Positions 51,488 through 64,000 of a stretch of DNA of 64,000 bases are shown one piece after another. The stretch is from assembly GCF_038396675.1 (NCBI RefSeq), contig NC_088932.1, positions 22,209,501 to 22,273,500 on the forward strand. The letters are read 5' to 3'. Made by a program: the position numbers and the translations under genes. Under the pieces are notes generated by a model, which worked only from the letters and a program-made list of their open reading frames with translations, did no database searches and was not told where the DNA came from. The stretch is from Hydra vulgaris (taxonomy: Eukaryota > Cnidaria > Hydrozoa > Anthoathecata > Hydridae). Each line of letters opens with the position of its first letter. The stretch's first letter is position 1.

Positions 51488-52418
51488 GGTAGATTAGAGT
51501 AATATGAGCACCAGCGAAAATTGAAATATTTAAAAAAATAGTTATGCTGGATTCAAAATTTTTGCGAATAAACAGTTTTTAAGGACTCATACTTTTGATC
51601 TACTTAGATATTTGGGCACCCAAAATTTTTTTCTTAAAAACAAAGCGGTTTTAAAAAAGTAGCAAAAATGCTCATATTACCCAGACCACTTGGTAATATG
51701 AGCACTTTAAATTAGCTCAAATAACATTAATTAAGTAAAAAAAACACAAATCTCACAATTAGAACTAATTTTGGAATATAATGATTCGTTATTAATAAAA
51801 CTTATCATTAAAAGATCAAATTTTGAACCACTTTTTGTTGAAACAATAATAATGTTTACTAAAAAAAAAAAAATTCGTTTGTTATTTTTTCAATTTTAAT
51901 AACTCAAACCTTTGAACAATAAAAATTAAGATTTTTTAAAATTTAATTTACAGAGAAATACTGTAAAAATATTAAAATTTTTTCTATGTTTTTTTTTTAT
52001 TCAAAAAGCAATTAAAACCACTGCTATTTTAGGACTTTAAACTAGGTAGTTTCAGTGAAAAACACTGGGTAATTTGAGCATGCTCATATTACACAAAAAT
52101 AGCATCTTTAAAGTCAAAACTAAATGTTTCTATGCATTGTTTTCCAAACAAAAATGGATTGGATTTTTAGCTAACATATTTTTCTTTATGATATTATTTT
52201 ATGATATTATTGTGATGATATTATTTTGACAACTCAAAAAGTTAACAGCGTTTTAATTAGATGATAGCATGTAATTTTACGCTAATTGTACTGATTCCTG
52301 TTATCACCAGATTAAGTCGATTCAAAAAATACAAAGCAAATTTAACTTAACTGCTTACATACAAGAAATCTTTAAGTATGCTCATTTTACCAAGGTGCTC
52401 ATATTACCCTAATCTACC
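51488..52418. mobile_element. Non-autonomous inverted-repeat element, ~0.93 kb
   Basis: GGTAGATTAGAGTAATATGA and GCACC at 51488-51512 are mirrored at 52394-52418 with one mismatch over 25 bp. The core GCTCATATTAC or its complement also occurs inside, near 51670, 51698 and 52079. No ORF of note. TTAA precedes the left end but is not repeated on the right, so no target duplication is established. Confidence 0.75.
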
Positions 52419-52771
52419 CTATGTTCACTGAAAGCCATTTTAGTTACAGTTAGTAATGAACAAACAAGTATAAGAATTTCTATAAAAGATGACACGTAAT
52501 TAATTTATTATATATACAACCATTGCAAATTACCCTTTGTTTCGCAACTCCTTTGCTTCCAAAAACAGCATTTTCCTTATCTCCGTCGTTTTTTCACTGA
52601 AGTTTTTTTTAACATGTTATCTATCCAGAGTTTTAATTTAAAATAATTACCCAGATTTTCTTTTTTATCCTTGTAGTTTAAAAATTTTACTATAATTCTT
52701 TTTTTTTTTTAATTTAAACTCTTGTTTCTTTTTTTCCCATTCTATGAGCTCTCTTAATCATTGAGATTACA
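52419..52771. other. AT-rich tract, nothing recognised
   Basis: T-rich sequence with no signature. Confidence 0.5.
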
Positions 52772-52819
52772 AATAATGCTTAGATCTAAGCATTATTGAT
52801 TGCCCTTCGAAGGGCAATC
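52772..52819. repeat. Two abutting perfect palindromes
   Basis: 52772-52797 is a 26-bp perfect palindrome centred on AGATCT. 52798-52819 is a 22-bp perfect palindrome centred on TTCGAA (GATTGCCCTTCGAAGGGCAATC in full is 22 bp, arms GATTGCCCTTC). They touch with no gap. Confidence 0.9.
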
Positions 52820-53589
52820 CACGCTCAAGTGAGTAATATCGATAAAATGAATAAATACATTCAAACAAAAACCAAGTAATAATTGGGTTGCCATTTGTTT
52901 AAAAATTTTAAATTTTGATTTAATAATGTTATTTGTGTTATTTTTTTTGTTTTAAACTTCAAATTAAAATCATACGTCATACTTTCTAAATGAATGGAAG
53001 CTAAAATACATTTTGATAAAAGCTTAGAATTGTCCCAGTAAGTAACGAAAACTAATTTGATTTAAGATATATAAATAAACAGCTAAAACAATCTTTGAAT
53101 AATTTTATGCAGAATAATAACTACTTATTTAATTTATGAAGCCAGTTTATATAGGTTAAATATTTGGCTTGAAACTCAAAACAACAGGTTTAACACAGGT
53201 TTCAACTAAAACAACAGGTTTAACACAGCATATAATTAACTATAATTCCGAAACTTATTTTTTATTTATTCAACGAAATTTCATTATAGAGGAAAACAAA
53301 TAAATAATTTTGGGATGATTCATGAATATATAAACATCTAATCTGTTAAAATAAAAAATATGTATCTAAAAATGTGACATTACAAAAATCAAAATGTCCC
53401 GTAAGTAACGGTGGAATTGCCCAGAAATGTAAAGCATTACCCACATTGGAAATGATGCTGATTGCATGTTTTTGTTTATTAAATAACCTTTCTATTTTTT
53501 TTTGTACTGTACCAAGGAATGTTTGCGTAATTAAGATGGCAATGAATGAACGAGGAATATAAAAACTTTAAGCAAATTAGATTTAAAAA
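52820..53589. other. Intergenic with short direct repeats
   Basis: AAAACAACAGGTTTAACACA occurs twice (about 53179 and 53210). TGTCCC(A/G)TAAGTAACG occurs at about 53034 and 53396. No coding signal. Confidence 0.5.
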
Positions 53590-54180
53590 AGACTTTGCTC
53601 AACAAAGTAGGCCAATGTTCCTTGAGCTTTTACTTTCGAGATAATGTATGTGATCTTTCCACGTCACATTTTCATAAAGAAGTACGCCGAGAAATTTTAA
53701 TAGGATTTCTTTTTTTATTTCCTGATTGACATTACAATTAATTTTTGGAAGTTTTAAAGAAACTTTATCTTGATCATGAAAACTATGAAAAAAGTTTGGA
53801 TAGATTTGTGTCAGTTGCAAATAAAATTGTTCAGTACAAGCTTTGCTTAAATCATTAATATAAATGAGAAATAGGAGTGGTTCCAATATAGATCTCTAAG
53901 GAACCCCACATGTTATGTTCATATTGGCCGTTTTACCTTCATTATATAAAATGTATTGTTTTTTATTTGACAAACGCCTAAAACCATTTGACAAACAGCT
54001 AAACCAAACAACTTTAAACCACACAATATTTAAATGTTTTATACCACATTTTTCGAATTTTGTTAATTAAATGTAGAGATCGACAGAAAAATCGATAAAC
54101 ACACCTAATGTATATTTATTTTTATCAAATGATTTAAAGATATTATGAACAAGATGAAAAATAGCCTGATAAGTATTAAT
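53590..54180 (-). mobile_element. CR1-like LINE fragment (RT domain)
   Basis: Minus strand: AIFHLVHNIFKSFDKNKYTL (54165-54105), GVFIDFSVDL (RT catalytic Asp block), KTANMNITCGVP (53930), then ORF 53886-53599 with EPLLFLIYINDLSKACTEQF and KFLGVLLYENVTWKDHIHYL. A deletion inside this ORF has removed the YADD active site between these two motifs. Stops elsewhere. Same family as 58790-59400. Confidence 0.85.
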
Positions 54181-55010
54181 ATCAGTGGGGTCGCTAGGGG
54201 GGATGGTAGGATGCGGTCCGCACTGGGTGACATTACCAGAGGAGTTATATCAAAATGAATAAAAAGCAAACACGCCAGAATTTTTTTTTTTTTTTTAAAT
54301 TTTTTTTTAAACATTATTTTACATTATACTTAGTCTAAGTAAATATATTAAGAATCTTTTATAAAGTCATTTAACGAAGATGTAATTTTGCGTTTTTACG
54401 ATTCCTAAAATTGTTTATAAAAGTTTACAATTAAGTTTTCATAGGGAAGCAAGAATAAAAATTTATAAAGCATTAAAACAACCACATTATTTTTTATAAT
54501 TCCATAAAGCAATGTATCTAAATTTGCTGATTTTATTTTCATAGTTTATAAAAAACATGTTTACTGAGTTTGTTGTATTGTATCGACACATGTGATTGTC
54601 AGGTGACAAAGATGTCGTGTCACCCAACAATTAATGAAATGCACAATTCTAAAGCAAACGCTGTCAAAAAAAGTTTTGGTTATATTAGATGGATTACTAC
54701 CGCAATGCTTTTTTTGATTGCATTTAGTAAAGGTTTTAAGGTAGGCTATCTAATATTTATCGGTGGCCCTTTTAGTCATTTTACGAAATATACCTAGTGA
54801 AAGGGTAAATAACTCAATGACTTCATAAGCACAAAATAAATATTTATAGAGTGTTTGAGACAGAGGATATTGTTGGTAAAGTTCACATAAAGCAAAGCAA
54901 GTTTTGAGCAACATATCTTAAATTTTGATGAGCCAATATTATAACTACATGAAATTCTAGTAAGAAATAAATCTTTTTTCATAATCATTATCCTATATAT
55001 AATCATTATC
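54181..55010. other. Intergenic; ORF 54570-54797 not recognised
   Basis: 54190-54240 is GC-richer (GGGTCGCTAGGGGGGATGG) and may be a repeat end. The plus-strand ORF 54570-54797 (75 codons, one hydrophobic stretch) matches nothing I know. Confidence 0.35.
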
Positions 55011-55180
55011 CTATTATAAATCTATTTTTCATAATTTTTATAAATCTACATCTATGTTCATTATTTTTTATAAATCTACATCTATGTTTAATATATTTTT
55101 TTAAATCTAAATATATGTTCATTACTTTTTAATAATATTGATCTATATTGATTATTTTTTATAAATCTTTAATCCATTTA
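55011..55180. repeat. 30-bp tandem array, first block
   Basis: TAAATCTACATCTATGTTCA starts units at 55041 and 55071, with decayed units before and after. Confidence 0.85.
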
Positions 55181-55429
55181 TTTAACCATAAAAATTTACT
55201 ACAATATATTATAAACTTACATAAATAAGGTTAGATGTCACTCATGTGATTAGAAACAATTCAATGGAGTGAATTTTTTTTAATTATATGAGTGATCAAA
55301 AAATAAAAAGAAAAAAATACAAAAACAAATTTTTTAAATAAAACCTGGAAAGAATATAAAATAAAATAAAGAGAGAGAAAAAAAACAAAACAAAAAAAAA
55401 AGAAAGAAAATAAAAAACAAAAAGGTAAT

Positions 55430-55510
55430 ATTAGTAATTGCAATAATAATGTAATAAAAGTTATAGTAATAATAGTAATAACAATAACAATAATAATAAT
55501 AATATGAATA
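55430..55510. repeat. (AAT)n-like microsatellite
   Basis: Imperfect AAT/AATAAC units. They create the false Tyr-rich ORFs on the minus strand. Confidence 0.85.
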
Positions 55511-55600
55511 AAAAAACATTGCAAATTGTAACTATAACATCTTAACTTTACTAAAAATTATAATTAATCATAAAGATGATAGTAAAAATAGTTATAGTAA

Positions 55601-55690
55601 AATCTACATCTATGTTTATTACTTTTTATAAATCTACATCTATGTTCATTATTTTTTATAAATCTACATTTATGTTCATTAGCTGAGATT
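55601..55690. repeat. 30-bp tandem array, second block
   Basis: AATCTACATCTATGTT starts units at 55601, 55631 and 55661. Same unit as 55011-55180, about 420 bp away. Confidence 0.9.
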
Positions 55691-57821
55691 AAGTATTACT
55701 GGAGAAAAAACCGGTAGATTTCTACCTATTGTCAAGCTGTGTTACCATCGTTTTATATAATTATCAAGATGCCGAGTTTGATGTGCCCGCTCTGATGCCA
55801 ACAACAACACCAACTACACATTTAAGTGTTATAGCACCACCTTTTACTAACAGTATATGGAAAACAAAATCTTCAACAAAACCTATTTACCAGAATGACC
55901 AACGCAGCAAATACTTAAAAAATAATTAAATACAAAATATATCAGAAGATATTAAGTATATGCGAGTTGACAAGAGCTTACATCTTAAATTAATCTACAG
56001 AGGTTATTAGTACAATTACCCTAGTATTTTTTTAGTGGTCATAATTGCATTCTAAACTCCTAAAAATGTTACTTGTCTATCCAGTAGTACTCTTATTCTT
56101 CCATATTCCCTTGCCCATACAACTTAACCACGTACTTTTACTTCTTGTGAACCAGCTTGTGTTCAATCTCTACTTGTTTTCCTTTAGGTGGTGTAAACCA
56201 TGATATGATTTTAACCACCCATCTTGTGCTTCTTCTTCTGACTCAATCTAGTATTGCAGTACTTGCTACTAGATTAAAGCTGACTTTGTAAGCTGGTTTT
56301 TTTTGTGTGGTTTTCTTCGTGACAGTCTTTGATATTTTTTGTCTTTCCGCCTATAATTGTGCCTCCTTCGTAATCTGCTGAATTTCGGCGAGAATAGAAG
56401 CTTTTATTTTATCTTTTCGGTTAAAATTCATGGTTTGCACCTTCTTGCGCAACCAAAACCGCACTTTAATAAATTTTGTTTAATGGACGTCCATATATCA
56501 TGTCACAACTTTTGACCGTTTTTGACTCTTCTCTCCCTCTCATTACATCATCATAACTCCTTAGAAACAATACCCATACGAGTCGTCACAAAACTTATTT
56601 TTTAATATAAAAACAAACTTTTTATATGAAGGTGAAAAACTTTTTATGCAGAAAAAACAGCCATATTTCGGCAACTCTGGCATTGGGGTCAGCAGGATAT
56701 TTTTGATATTTTAGTACATATTTAGGCATTATGCAAGATTCAAACTTTGGTATATTTATTCTAATGCCAAATGAAAATGTTTTTGCAAAAAGTTGTGGTT
56801 ACTTGAGCCTGGGAAATAAAATACCCCAATGTTCCAACACCCTTACCCCATAAGTGAACCCATAACTTGTGGGAATGAGCCAATAAAAACATTTTTTTTA
56901 TCTTGTAACACATTTAAATCAGCGGATTTTAAATTAGATCTAATAAAAACTTATGATCAAGTGAAGTTTTCACCATCCCCAAATTGAGGAATATATACAA
57001 GGACGGATCCTAGGGGAAGGGGCGATTGGGGCAACTGCCCCCTTTTTCTATAAGTTTAACTTCTTCTTGTTTGAAAAAGAAGAAATTGATTTAAAATTAA
57101 AAATGATACAAAATTTTAATATCTGGATCCATCAAACCAAAAGAACCTTAAAAATTTTCCCCTCATTTTTACTAGATAATCTAGATTTCCCCATGGTTAA
57201 ATATTTTTCTTTATTATAACTTTCAAACGCTAAAAGATTATTAAACGAAATTAAGAACCTCTAAATGAATATTGATATGTTATAGTGTAGTATAAATTTT
57301 TTTTTTCCTCGTTGCGCTTAGATTGAGCGTGGGGGCAAGCATATTATGGGTATTTTGATTCTGACTAGGATCTAGTCTGCGCAGTATTTTGTAAAGTATT
57401 CTGATTTTATGTAAGTATGATCATACTTAAGTTTGGAGTTAGCGCGTGGCTTGAAAGTGTCAAATTTGTGACATCAGAAAATCGTGCCGACGTTTATGAA
57501 GACTGGTAGAAGTTACAACAAACAAACAAAAATGAAGATAATAATTATTTTTAAGCTTGAATTTTTACAGAGGCTTAGAGCAATTGCCACACTACACACA
57601 TTACACACTTCCGCTCCATGTTTTCATTTAGTTATCACAGTAAATACTTTTGCTAAACGTCTAATTTAATTATCACTGTAGATTTTGCATTATACCAAAT
57701 GTCACAAGCATTAAAGCACATCCACTGATCAACTGAATCTTCATGGACATCAAAATTCGAACATACAGTGTCCTAATTTTGGTGTCTTATTTTTTGGGCA
57801 TTGTGTTTATCATAATCACTA
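55691..57821. other. Intergenic; possible decayed repeats
   Basis: 56060-56450 on the minus strand has broken coding-like stretches (KDKIKASILAEIQQ; WVVKIISWFTPPKG) that I cannot assign. ATACGAGTCGTCACAAA at 56577 matches 41764. GGACGGATCCTAGGGGAAGG at 57002 with GCAACTGCCCCC resembles a common hAT-like repeat end. Confidence 0.4.
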
Positions 57822-57905
57822 TCATTTTTATCTTTCTTTTTTTCGGTAACCCGAGCAGATCTTAAGATCTGCTCGGGTTACCGAAAAAAAGAAAGATAAA
57901 AATGA
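57822..57905. repeat. 84-bp perfect palindrome
   Basis: Two 42-bp arms with no spacer, centred on AGATCTTAAGATCT. Each arm contains GGTAACCCGAGCAGATCTT or its mirror. Pairing fails at the next base on each side. Confidence 0.95.
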
Positions 57906-57952
57906 ATTATAGTTTCTTTACTGGTAAATTATAGTTTCTTTACTGGTAAATT
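57904..57952. repeat. 22-bp tandem duplication
   Basis: AATTATAGTTTCTTTACTGG plus TA occurs twice in a row, directly beside the palindrome, at the broken 3' end of the pogo-like pseudogene. Confidence 0.85.
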
Positions 57953-58310
57953 AAAACATCCATTAAACTTGCGTGTGTTAATAGCATCCTTGTTTAGAGG
58001 AAAAAAGCAAGCTCCTATATAACCACTTTTAACTTGTTCCACATCCCAACTCTAAAATGGGTAGTAGTCCTGAATATTTTTTCTTTCAGAATGGTACGTT
58101 ATGTGTTCTTGCATATTTTAGGAGTAAACTTTGCCATTTACTTTTTACAAGTCGAAAAACAAGTGTATTTAAGAGTTGAAGAAGATGCGTAGGATGAGCA
58201 GGAATGCGCAAAAGAATAACTTTTGCCAAATCAATAAGTGGAGAGCTAATATGAGTGTGTTTGAAACCTAGTATATCAAAGTCCATATTTACTAAATGCT
58301 GTTTTAAATC
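57930..58310 (-). pseudogene. pogo/Tigger-type (DDE_1) transposase fragment
   Basis: ORF 58286-58086 carries HISSPLIDLAKVILLRIPAH followed by PTHLLQLLNTLVF and KSKWQSLL, the region after the second catalytic Asp in pogo/Tigger transposases ('LPPHTTHLLQPLDV'). Downstream, in a shifted frame, lies SGYIGACFFPLNKDAI (58035-57990), the conserved 'GIFPLN' block. The helix-turn-helix and the catalytic Asp residues are missing, so it is only a relic. Confidence 0.75.
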
Positions 58311-58785
58311 AGTTTAAAAACTTTCCAAAGTGCATTTTAAAACAAAGTCTTGTTTTTCATTAAAAATATGAAGAAATTTTTTGCAAAAAAATTGTCCACG
58401 ATATTAAATTTGGTACGAGCTTAATTTACGTTAATTTATGGGAATGAAAACGTTATTCACTAAATATTTGGTATAATGTTTATGAGATATTTCATTAAAA
58501 TAAGATTGAAATGTTAATAGAGATAACCCACATGTTGCTTTAAACATAAACAATATTGCTTGATGAATATTAATCTTATAAATACTTAAAGCTCCAAGCT
58601 GATATATTTTTTAAATTATTTAGTAAAAAAGTATAGTAATCTTTTAAATAATTTTATCTTAACCTTTCCATTTTTCTAGATATAGAAAAATTTTTTGATA
58701 ATTTTTTTCAGTAAAACACTCTATAACTTTAAACAAAATACAAACGCGGGTGTGTTAATTTTTAATTACTCCTCAGAATTAAAAA
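58311..58785. other. AT-rich tract, no gene seen
   Basis: No recognisable feature. Confidence 0.5.
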
Positions 58786-58789
58786 ATGA

Positions 58790-59400
58790 ATCAAAAAAAT
58801 ATTCTTTTTATACCTTGGTTGAATAATCTTCGAAAGTTTTACATCTTGGGTGATAAAATATTTACAACTCCATCAGTGTTTTTGTTTGCTATAAATATTT
58901 TTGAGTTTATTGTGATTAGTGCTACCCCAGGAAACGTTACAGTAAGAAAGATAGCTGTGTATGAACGAACAAAATATGTTTTTTCAGATTCATTATTAAC
59001 AAATGGTTTTGCTCGATATAACATAGAAATACAATTTTGAGATCTTACTTTCAATATATCTAATATGGAATTTCCATCACAATTTTTCATCTAAAAGCAC
59101 TCCTAGAAAGTTTATAGTCAATTCCTTTTTTATTATTATGTTATTGATTAAAAGTTTGGGCAATTTAAGAAGAATATTATCGGTTTTTATGAAATAGGAT
59201 AAATTTATTTTATCTACATTAATCGAAAATCGGTTACTTATAAACTACTTATTGATCTTACTTAAAAAGGACAACAATATATTTGTGAGGATAAAATAAA
59301 TTAGTGTCATTTGCAAATAAGATAGTGATATAATACCTATTTACAAATCTGGTGATTTCCATTAATAAAAAGTTTTTGAGTTAAGTTATTTTTTACAATT
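58790..59400 (-). mobile_element. CR1-like LINE fragment (RT to thumb)
   Basis: Minus strand: ILFANDTNLFYPHKYI (about 59320-59275, the active-site block in the form ANDT), NFLGVLLDEKL (59125-59095), IESKIS, then SMLYRAKPFVNNES (59030-58990) and the rest of ORF 59090-58839. Multiple stops. The motifs match the LINE at 53590 and the nested one at 21500. Confidence 0.8.
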
Positions 59401-59639
59401 TATTTTTTCGAATTTAATTCTCTAATAATATTCCATTTTTTTGAGTGATTCCTTTGTTAATTTCAAGCAATTTACCATAGTAATTTTCTTTTGATCGTTT
59501 TTTACTTTTTTCAAATAAATTTTTATGGTTTTTGTAATTAATTTCATTTTTATAAGTTATATGTTTTAAATATTTTCATACAATTTTTTTTTTACTTCTT
59601 TCTTTGTGAATATATAATTAAGTAATATAAATATAATAT

Positions 59640-59640
<1 letters not shown>
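59401..59640. other. T-rich spacer
   Basis: No recognisable feature. Confidence 0.5.
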
Positions 59641-59743
<103 letters not shown>

Positions 59744-60177
59744 ATTCTATAAGTAGATTTTTTTTTGAGTTTTAACCACTTTTAGGGGTTGCTCAAGTGC
59801 CCTAATCGTCTAATTTTAGACTTTTTTACCCTTTTTTAAGCTTATTTCAACACATTTGAGCGAGTTCTAAAACTCAAAACAATTCTATTTTTTTTTTTTT
59901 CAAAGTTTCTTCTAAGTTAGTAGAAAAAAATAAAAATGCATGGTAATTTAGTTTGTTTAAAATATTTTTTCTAAACCTAACTAAAAAATTGCATAATTAT
60001 GCGGATTTGTACCAATTTTTACGCTTCGCGTTTACTTTAATACTTTTGCGTACTTTCTTAAACACGTTATGCAAATTACTTTTTAGCAAAAACGATATTT
60101 AATTTTCATTTAAAAACGGGGAATAATTATTGATAACTTTCATAATATACTTACTTCATATGCTTATTTACTATTAT

Positions 60178-60191
60178 TATTATTATTATTA

Positions 60192-60224
<33 letters not shown>
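60178..60224. repeat. (TTA)n microsatellite
   Basis: About 45 bp of TTA/ATT repeat just 5' of ORF 60224-60481. Confidence 0.9.
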
Positions 60225-60225
<1 letters not shown>

Positions 60226-60481
60226 GCTATTTACTACAGTTTTATTCATGTCAGGAAAAAGTAAGAAAAAAGTAAATTTTTGGTTGGGGAATCCAGGTCA
60301 TTTGCATTTAAAAGAAAAGCATCCAAAACAAAAAGAAAGTAGAACTATCTACTGTCCGTTGACAAAACACTTTGAAATCAGATGCCATAATGAAAACTCT
60401 TTATGCTGCACTCTTTCAAAGTTAATTGCACCTTGGTTGAAGGGTGGATTTCAGATTTTGCAATTACAAACAATTAGATAG
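60224..60481 (+). CDS. Unrecognised ORF inside the inverted-repeat element
   Basis: An 85-codon ORF with a balanced composition unlike the AT-driven ORFs around it: VNFWLGNPGHLHLKEKHPKQ, CPLTKHFEIRCHNE, LAPWLKGG-like IAPWLKGGFQILQLQTIR, then a stop. It contains five Cys/His-rich positions but no motif I can name. It may be the first exon or a separate product of the element's gene, since it lies 210 bp before the next coding block. The start codon is uncertain because the ORF opens in a microsatellite. Confidence 0.4.
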
Positions 60482-60570
60482 ATACCAGACTGTATATGTT
60501 TTTCTTTTATTTGTATATTATTATTTATTGGAGAAAACAATTAATATAACAAATGTCTGCAGTTAAATAA

Positions 60571-60660
60571 ATTAATTAACAGAAATAGATGTGTTGTAAA
60601 ATTAATTAACAGAAATAGATGTGTTGTAAAATTAATTAACAGAAATAGATGTGTTGTAAA
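60571..60660. repeat. 30-bp tandem repeat, three copies
   Basis: ATTAATTAACAGAAATAGAT plus GTGTTGTAAA, three identical copies at 60571, 60601 and 60631. Confidence 0.95.
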
Positions 60661-60694
60661 ATGTTCAGAATCTACAAATCACATTTTTTAGTAA

Positions 60695-62084
<1,390 letters not shown>

Positions 62085-62502
62085 CATAATATTTGTAAAA
62101 AATAACACTATTATTAAAAAATTTTTAAAATCAAATCGCTAGACGTTTTATGCAACATATCTGGTGTTTCTTCCAAATGACTTTAAATTTTCGATTTTAT
62201 AGATAGATTTGCATGAAATATTTCAGATAAATAGAAATACCATGCATTTTTATTTTTTTCTTCTAACTTAGAAGAAACTCTGGAAAGAAAAATTTTTTAA
62301 TTATTTTGAGTTTTAGAACTTGCTCAAATATGCCAAAAATAGGCTTAAAAAAGTCTAAATTCAGGCAATTGGGGCACTTGAGCAACCCATGAAAATGGTC
62401 AAAATTCAATTAAAAAAAAATTCTATTAATAAAATAGGAGTCTGCGCAGCAGATAAGATTCCACGGTACTTTAAATTTTTTCATGACCCCAAAATGAAGC
62501 AG

Positions 62503-62506
<4 letters not shown>

Positions 62507-62578
<72 letters not shown>

Positions 62579-62605
62579 TAGAAAATATATATATATATAT
62601 TCTAG

Positions 62606-62643
<38 letters not shown>

Positions 62644-62664
62644 AATATATAAATATATTTTCTA

Positions 62665-62740
<76 letters not shown>
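62507..62740. repeat. (TA)n microsatellite with TTCTAGAA interruptions
   Basis: TA repeats broken by three to four TTCTAGAA(AA) units near 62577, 62600, 62638 and 62660, so the block is partly palindromic. Confidence 0.95.
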
Positions 62741-62742
<2 letters not shown>

Positions 62743-62769
62743 AGGAGTAGGGGATTAGGAAAAGGAAAT

Positions 62770-62840
62770 ATTAAAGTTTTTTCTAAAACCGGTTTTTCAA
62801 TGTTTTAAAAACCAATTTTCCGGTTTTCTAGTGTATCTTT
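62770..62840. mobile_element. Probable hAT right end with AACCGG repeats
   Basis: AAACCGGTTTTT and inverted copies (CCAATTTTCCGGTTTT) end near CTAGTG at 62829-62834. Probably the 3' end of the hAT whose transposase follows on the minus strand. Confidence 0.45.
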
Positions 62841-62988
62841 TTACTATACATGTTTCAGGGGAACAACAGCAGCAAAAACATAAATATATAGAGCAACAAT
62901 GTCATATACGTGCATTGAATTTAATTGAGCAGCAAACAAATAAGTCTTTTGAATGGTTAATTTTACGTTTCTTAAGACAATAAGCACG

Positions 62989-64000
62989 TTAAAAACATAA
63001 AGCATTAAGTGTTTTATCATTTAACCTTGACCTTAGTTTAGTGACAAATAGACCATTTGCAGAAAATGACCTTTCAGCTTCCACACTTGTTACGTGGATT
63101 GACTTCAAAGCTAAGTTGCTTGTTCGTTTTTTTGTTAGTTCAAATACTGCCATTTCTTTGAGCATTTGTTTTGAAATTGGTTCTATTTTTTGTTTCTTTG
63201 GTGAAACCCCTTTGACTTTCTCTCTGATGGAGAACTCGAGCTCTTCTGACAAGGAAGTAAATTGTTGTACTTGTTCCTGACTAGTTTCATGATCTGACAA
63301 ATTTTCCTCATTTATAGACTCACTTCTCTTTTGCTCAAACAAACGATTAAACAAACTTGATGCAGTAGTAACAACTGCATTTCTCTTTGGCATGGAATTT
63401 TCGAAAATGTCATAAGTTGCTCTATTAATGACATCAGGATTAATCAGATATTTAACTAAGTTTACTAATATGCCATTTCCTTCTTTCAGTGACTCTTTTA
63501 GTAAATGAGTCAATTAGCTCTTGACTAAAGGTGTTTTCCTGACTATTTAGCTGCTTGAAAATGAACTTCAGAATGCCATTAGATGAGTTCAAGTTCGAAT
63601 CTCTTCTGTAAAGTGCTTCAGCACCAACCTTGATTGGTTCTAAAAAATTTAAAATATTTTGTAAAATTCAGACTCAGAAATCATAATATCGCTTGATAAC
63701 TCAATTAGTGACATTCAAATACATTCCTCAAGGGTCACAAATCTTAAAATCATATCTTGTAAGCTGTTTCAATGTGTCTTAGAGTCTAAAATTAGCTGCA
63801 GCTTCTTAATTTTAAAATTAATTATGTCATTTTTAACTTGAGACTTTAAAAACAATCTGACACATTTTCTGACCTTTTTTATAAGTTCTGTGACATCCTC
63901 CCTGATTATTGTAAGAGCTGATGAACCTGCTTCTGCTGAAACTTCTAATCCTCCTTCCTCATCATGGTCATCATCTTCTTGGTCCTCTTCTAGAATAGTG
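62989..64000 (-). pseudogene. hAT transposase, C-terminal half, broken and cut by the window edge
   Basis: Minus strand from the right edge: an acidic stretch (EEDQEDDDHDEEGG), IIREDVTELIKKVRKCVRLF and KIKKLQLILDSKT, a stop at about 63765, then SLQDMILRFVTLEE, a stop, and after a frameshift LEPIKVGAEALYRRDSNLNS (63635-63575). The last ORF (63513-62989) gives MPKRNAVVTTASSLFNRLFE and, at the end, TSVEAERSFSANGLFVTKLR with SRLNDKTLNAL, the hAT dimerisation region ('S.E.ERSFS..G.....R.RL'). At least two stops and one or two frameshifts. The N-terminal part lies beyond the window. Confidence 0.88.

Noticed and set aside
51484-52422. piggyBac-type insertion at TTAA
   Set aside because: TTAA is found only on the left side, and the right flank reads CTAT.
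63041-63280. Plus-strand ORF of 79 codons
   Set aside because: Lies opposite the hAT dimerisation region.

Overview
The window reads as nuclear DNA of an animal, most likely a cnidarian and probably Hydra. It is very AT-rich, has no dense gene order, contains GT-AG introns, nine long (TA)n blocks, and many decayed CR1/jockey-like LINEs, hAT, mariner and Transib elements. The Hydra assignment is an inference from composition and repeat types; no marker gene proves it. Only two candidate host genes are visible: a convincing two-exon secreted cystatin (43932-44508) and a tentative one-exon small membrane protein (18099-18359). Nearly everything else that I can recognise is mobile-element sequence or simple repeat. 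Layout, 0-20 kb: a broken minus-strand ORF of an unclassified transposon-like family (251-887), a LINE tail (3090-3770), a dead mariner-type element (4551-5732), large (TA)n blocks, a foldback MITE (9664-9761), a complete tRNA-derived SINE (15455-15645), a minisatellite and the small membrane-protein ORF. 20-32 kb: a 49-bp tandem array, a hAT-type element with an exact 8-bp target duplication that carries a LINE inside it (21084-22828), a (TA)n block enclosed by a long inverted repeat (23164-23546), a BED-finger hAT pseudogene (25243-26460), and a 2.5-kb element with 28-bp inverted ends that holds an unclassified transposase-like ORF with a SINE inserted in it (27744-30266). 32-36 kb: the most striking feature, an almost intact Transib (RAG1-like) transposon at 32300-35241. 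Its ends begin with CACAGTG, are followed by ACAAAACC at two different distances that match the 12/23 spacing of V(D)J recombination signals, and are flanked by the 5-bp duplication CGATG. Two one-base losses break its transposase. 36-43 kb: three fragments of one LINE family and a DUF4371-type hAT pseudogene. 43-50 kb: the cystatin gene, two hAT ends rich in subterminal repeats, a hAT pseudogene, and a broken ORF of another unclassified family ending in a cysteine-rich motif. 50-64 kb: several minus-strand LINE fragments, a 0.93-kb inverted-repeat element, long perfect palindromes, a pogo/Tigger-like fragment, a 2.7-kb element with ~200-bp inverted ends that encodes a spliced unclassified gene (59739-62441), and a hAT pseudogene running off the right edge. 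The genes do not form a pathway. The window is a layered record of transposon insertions around at most two small host genes.
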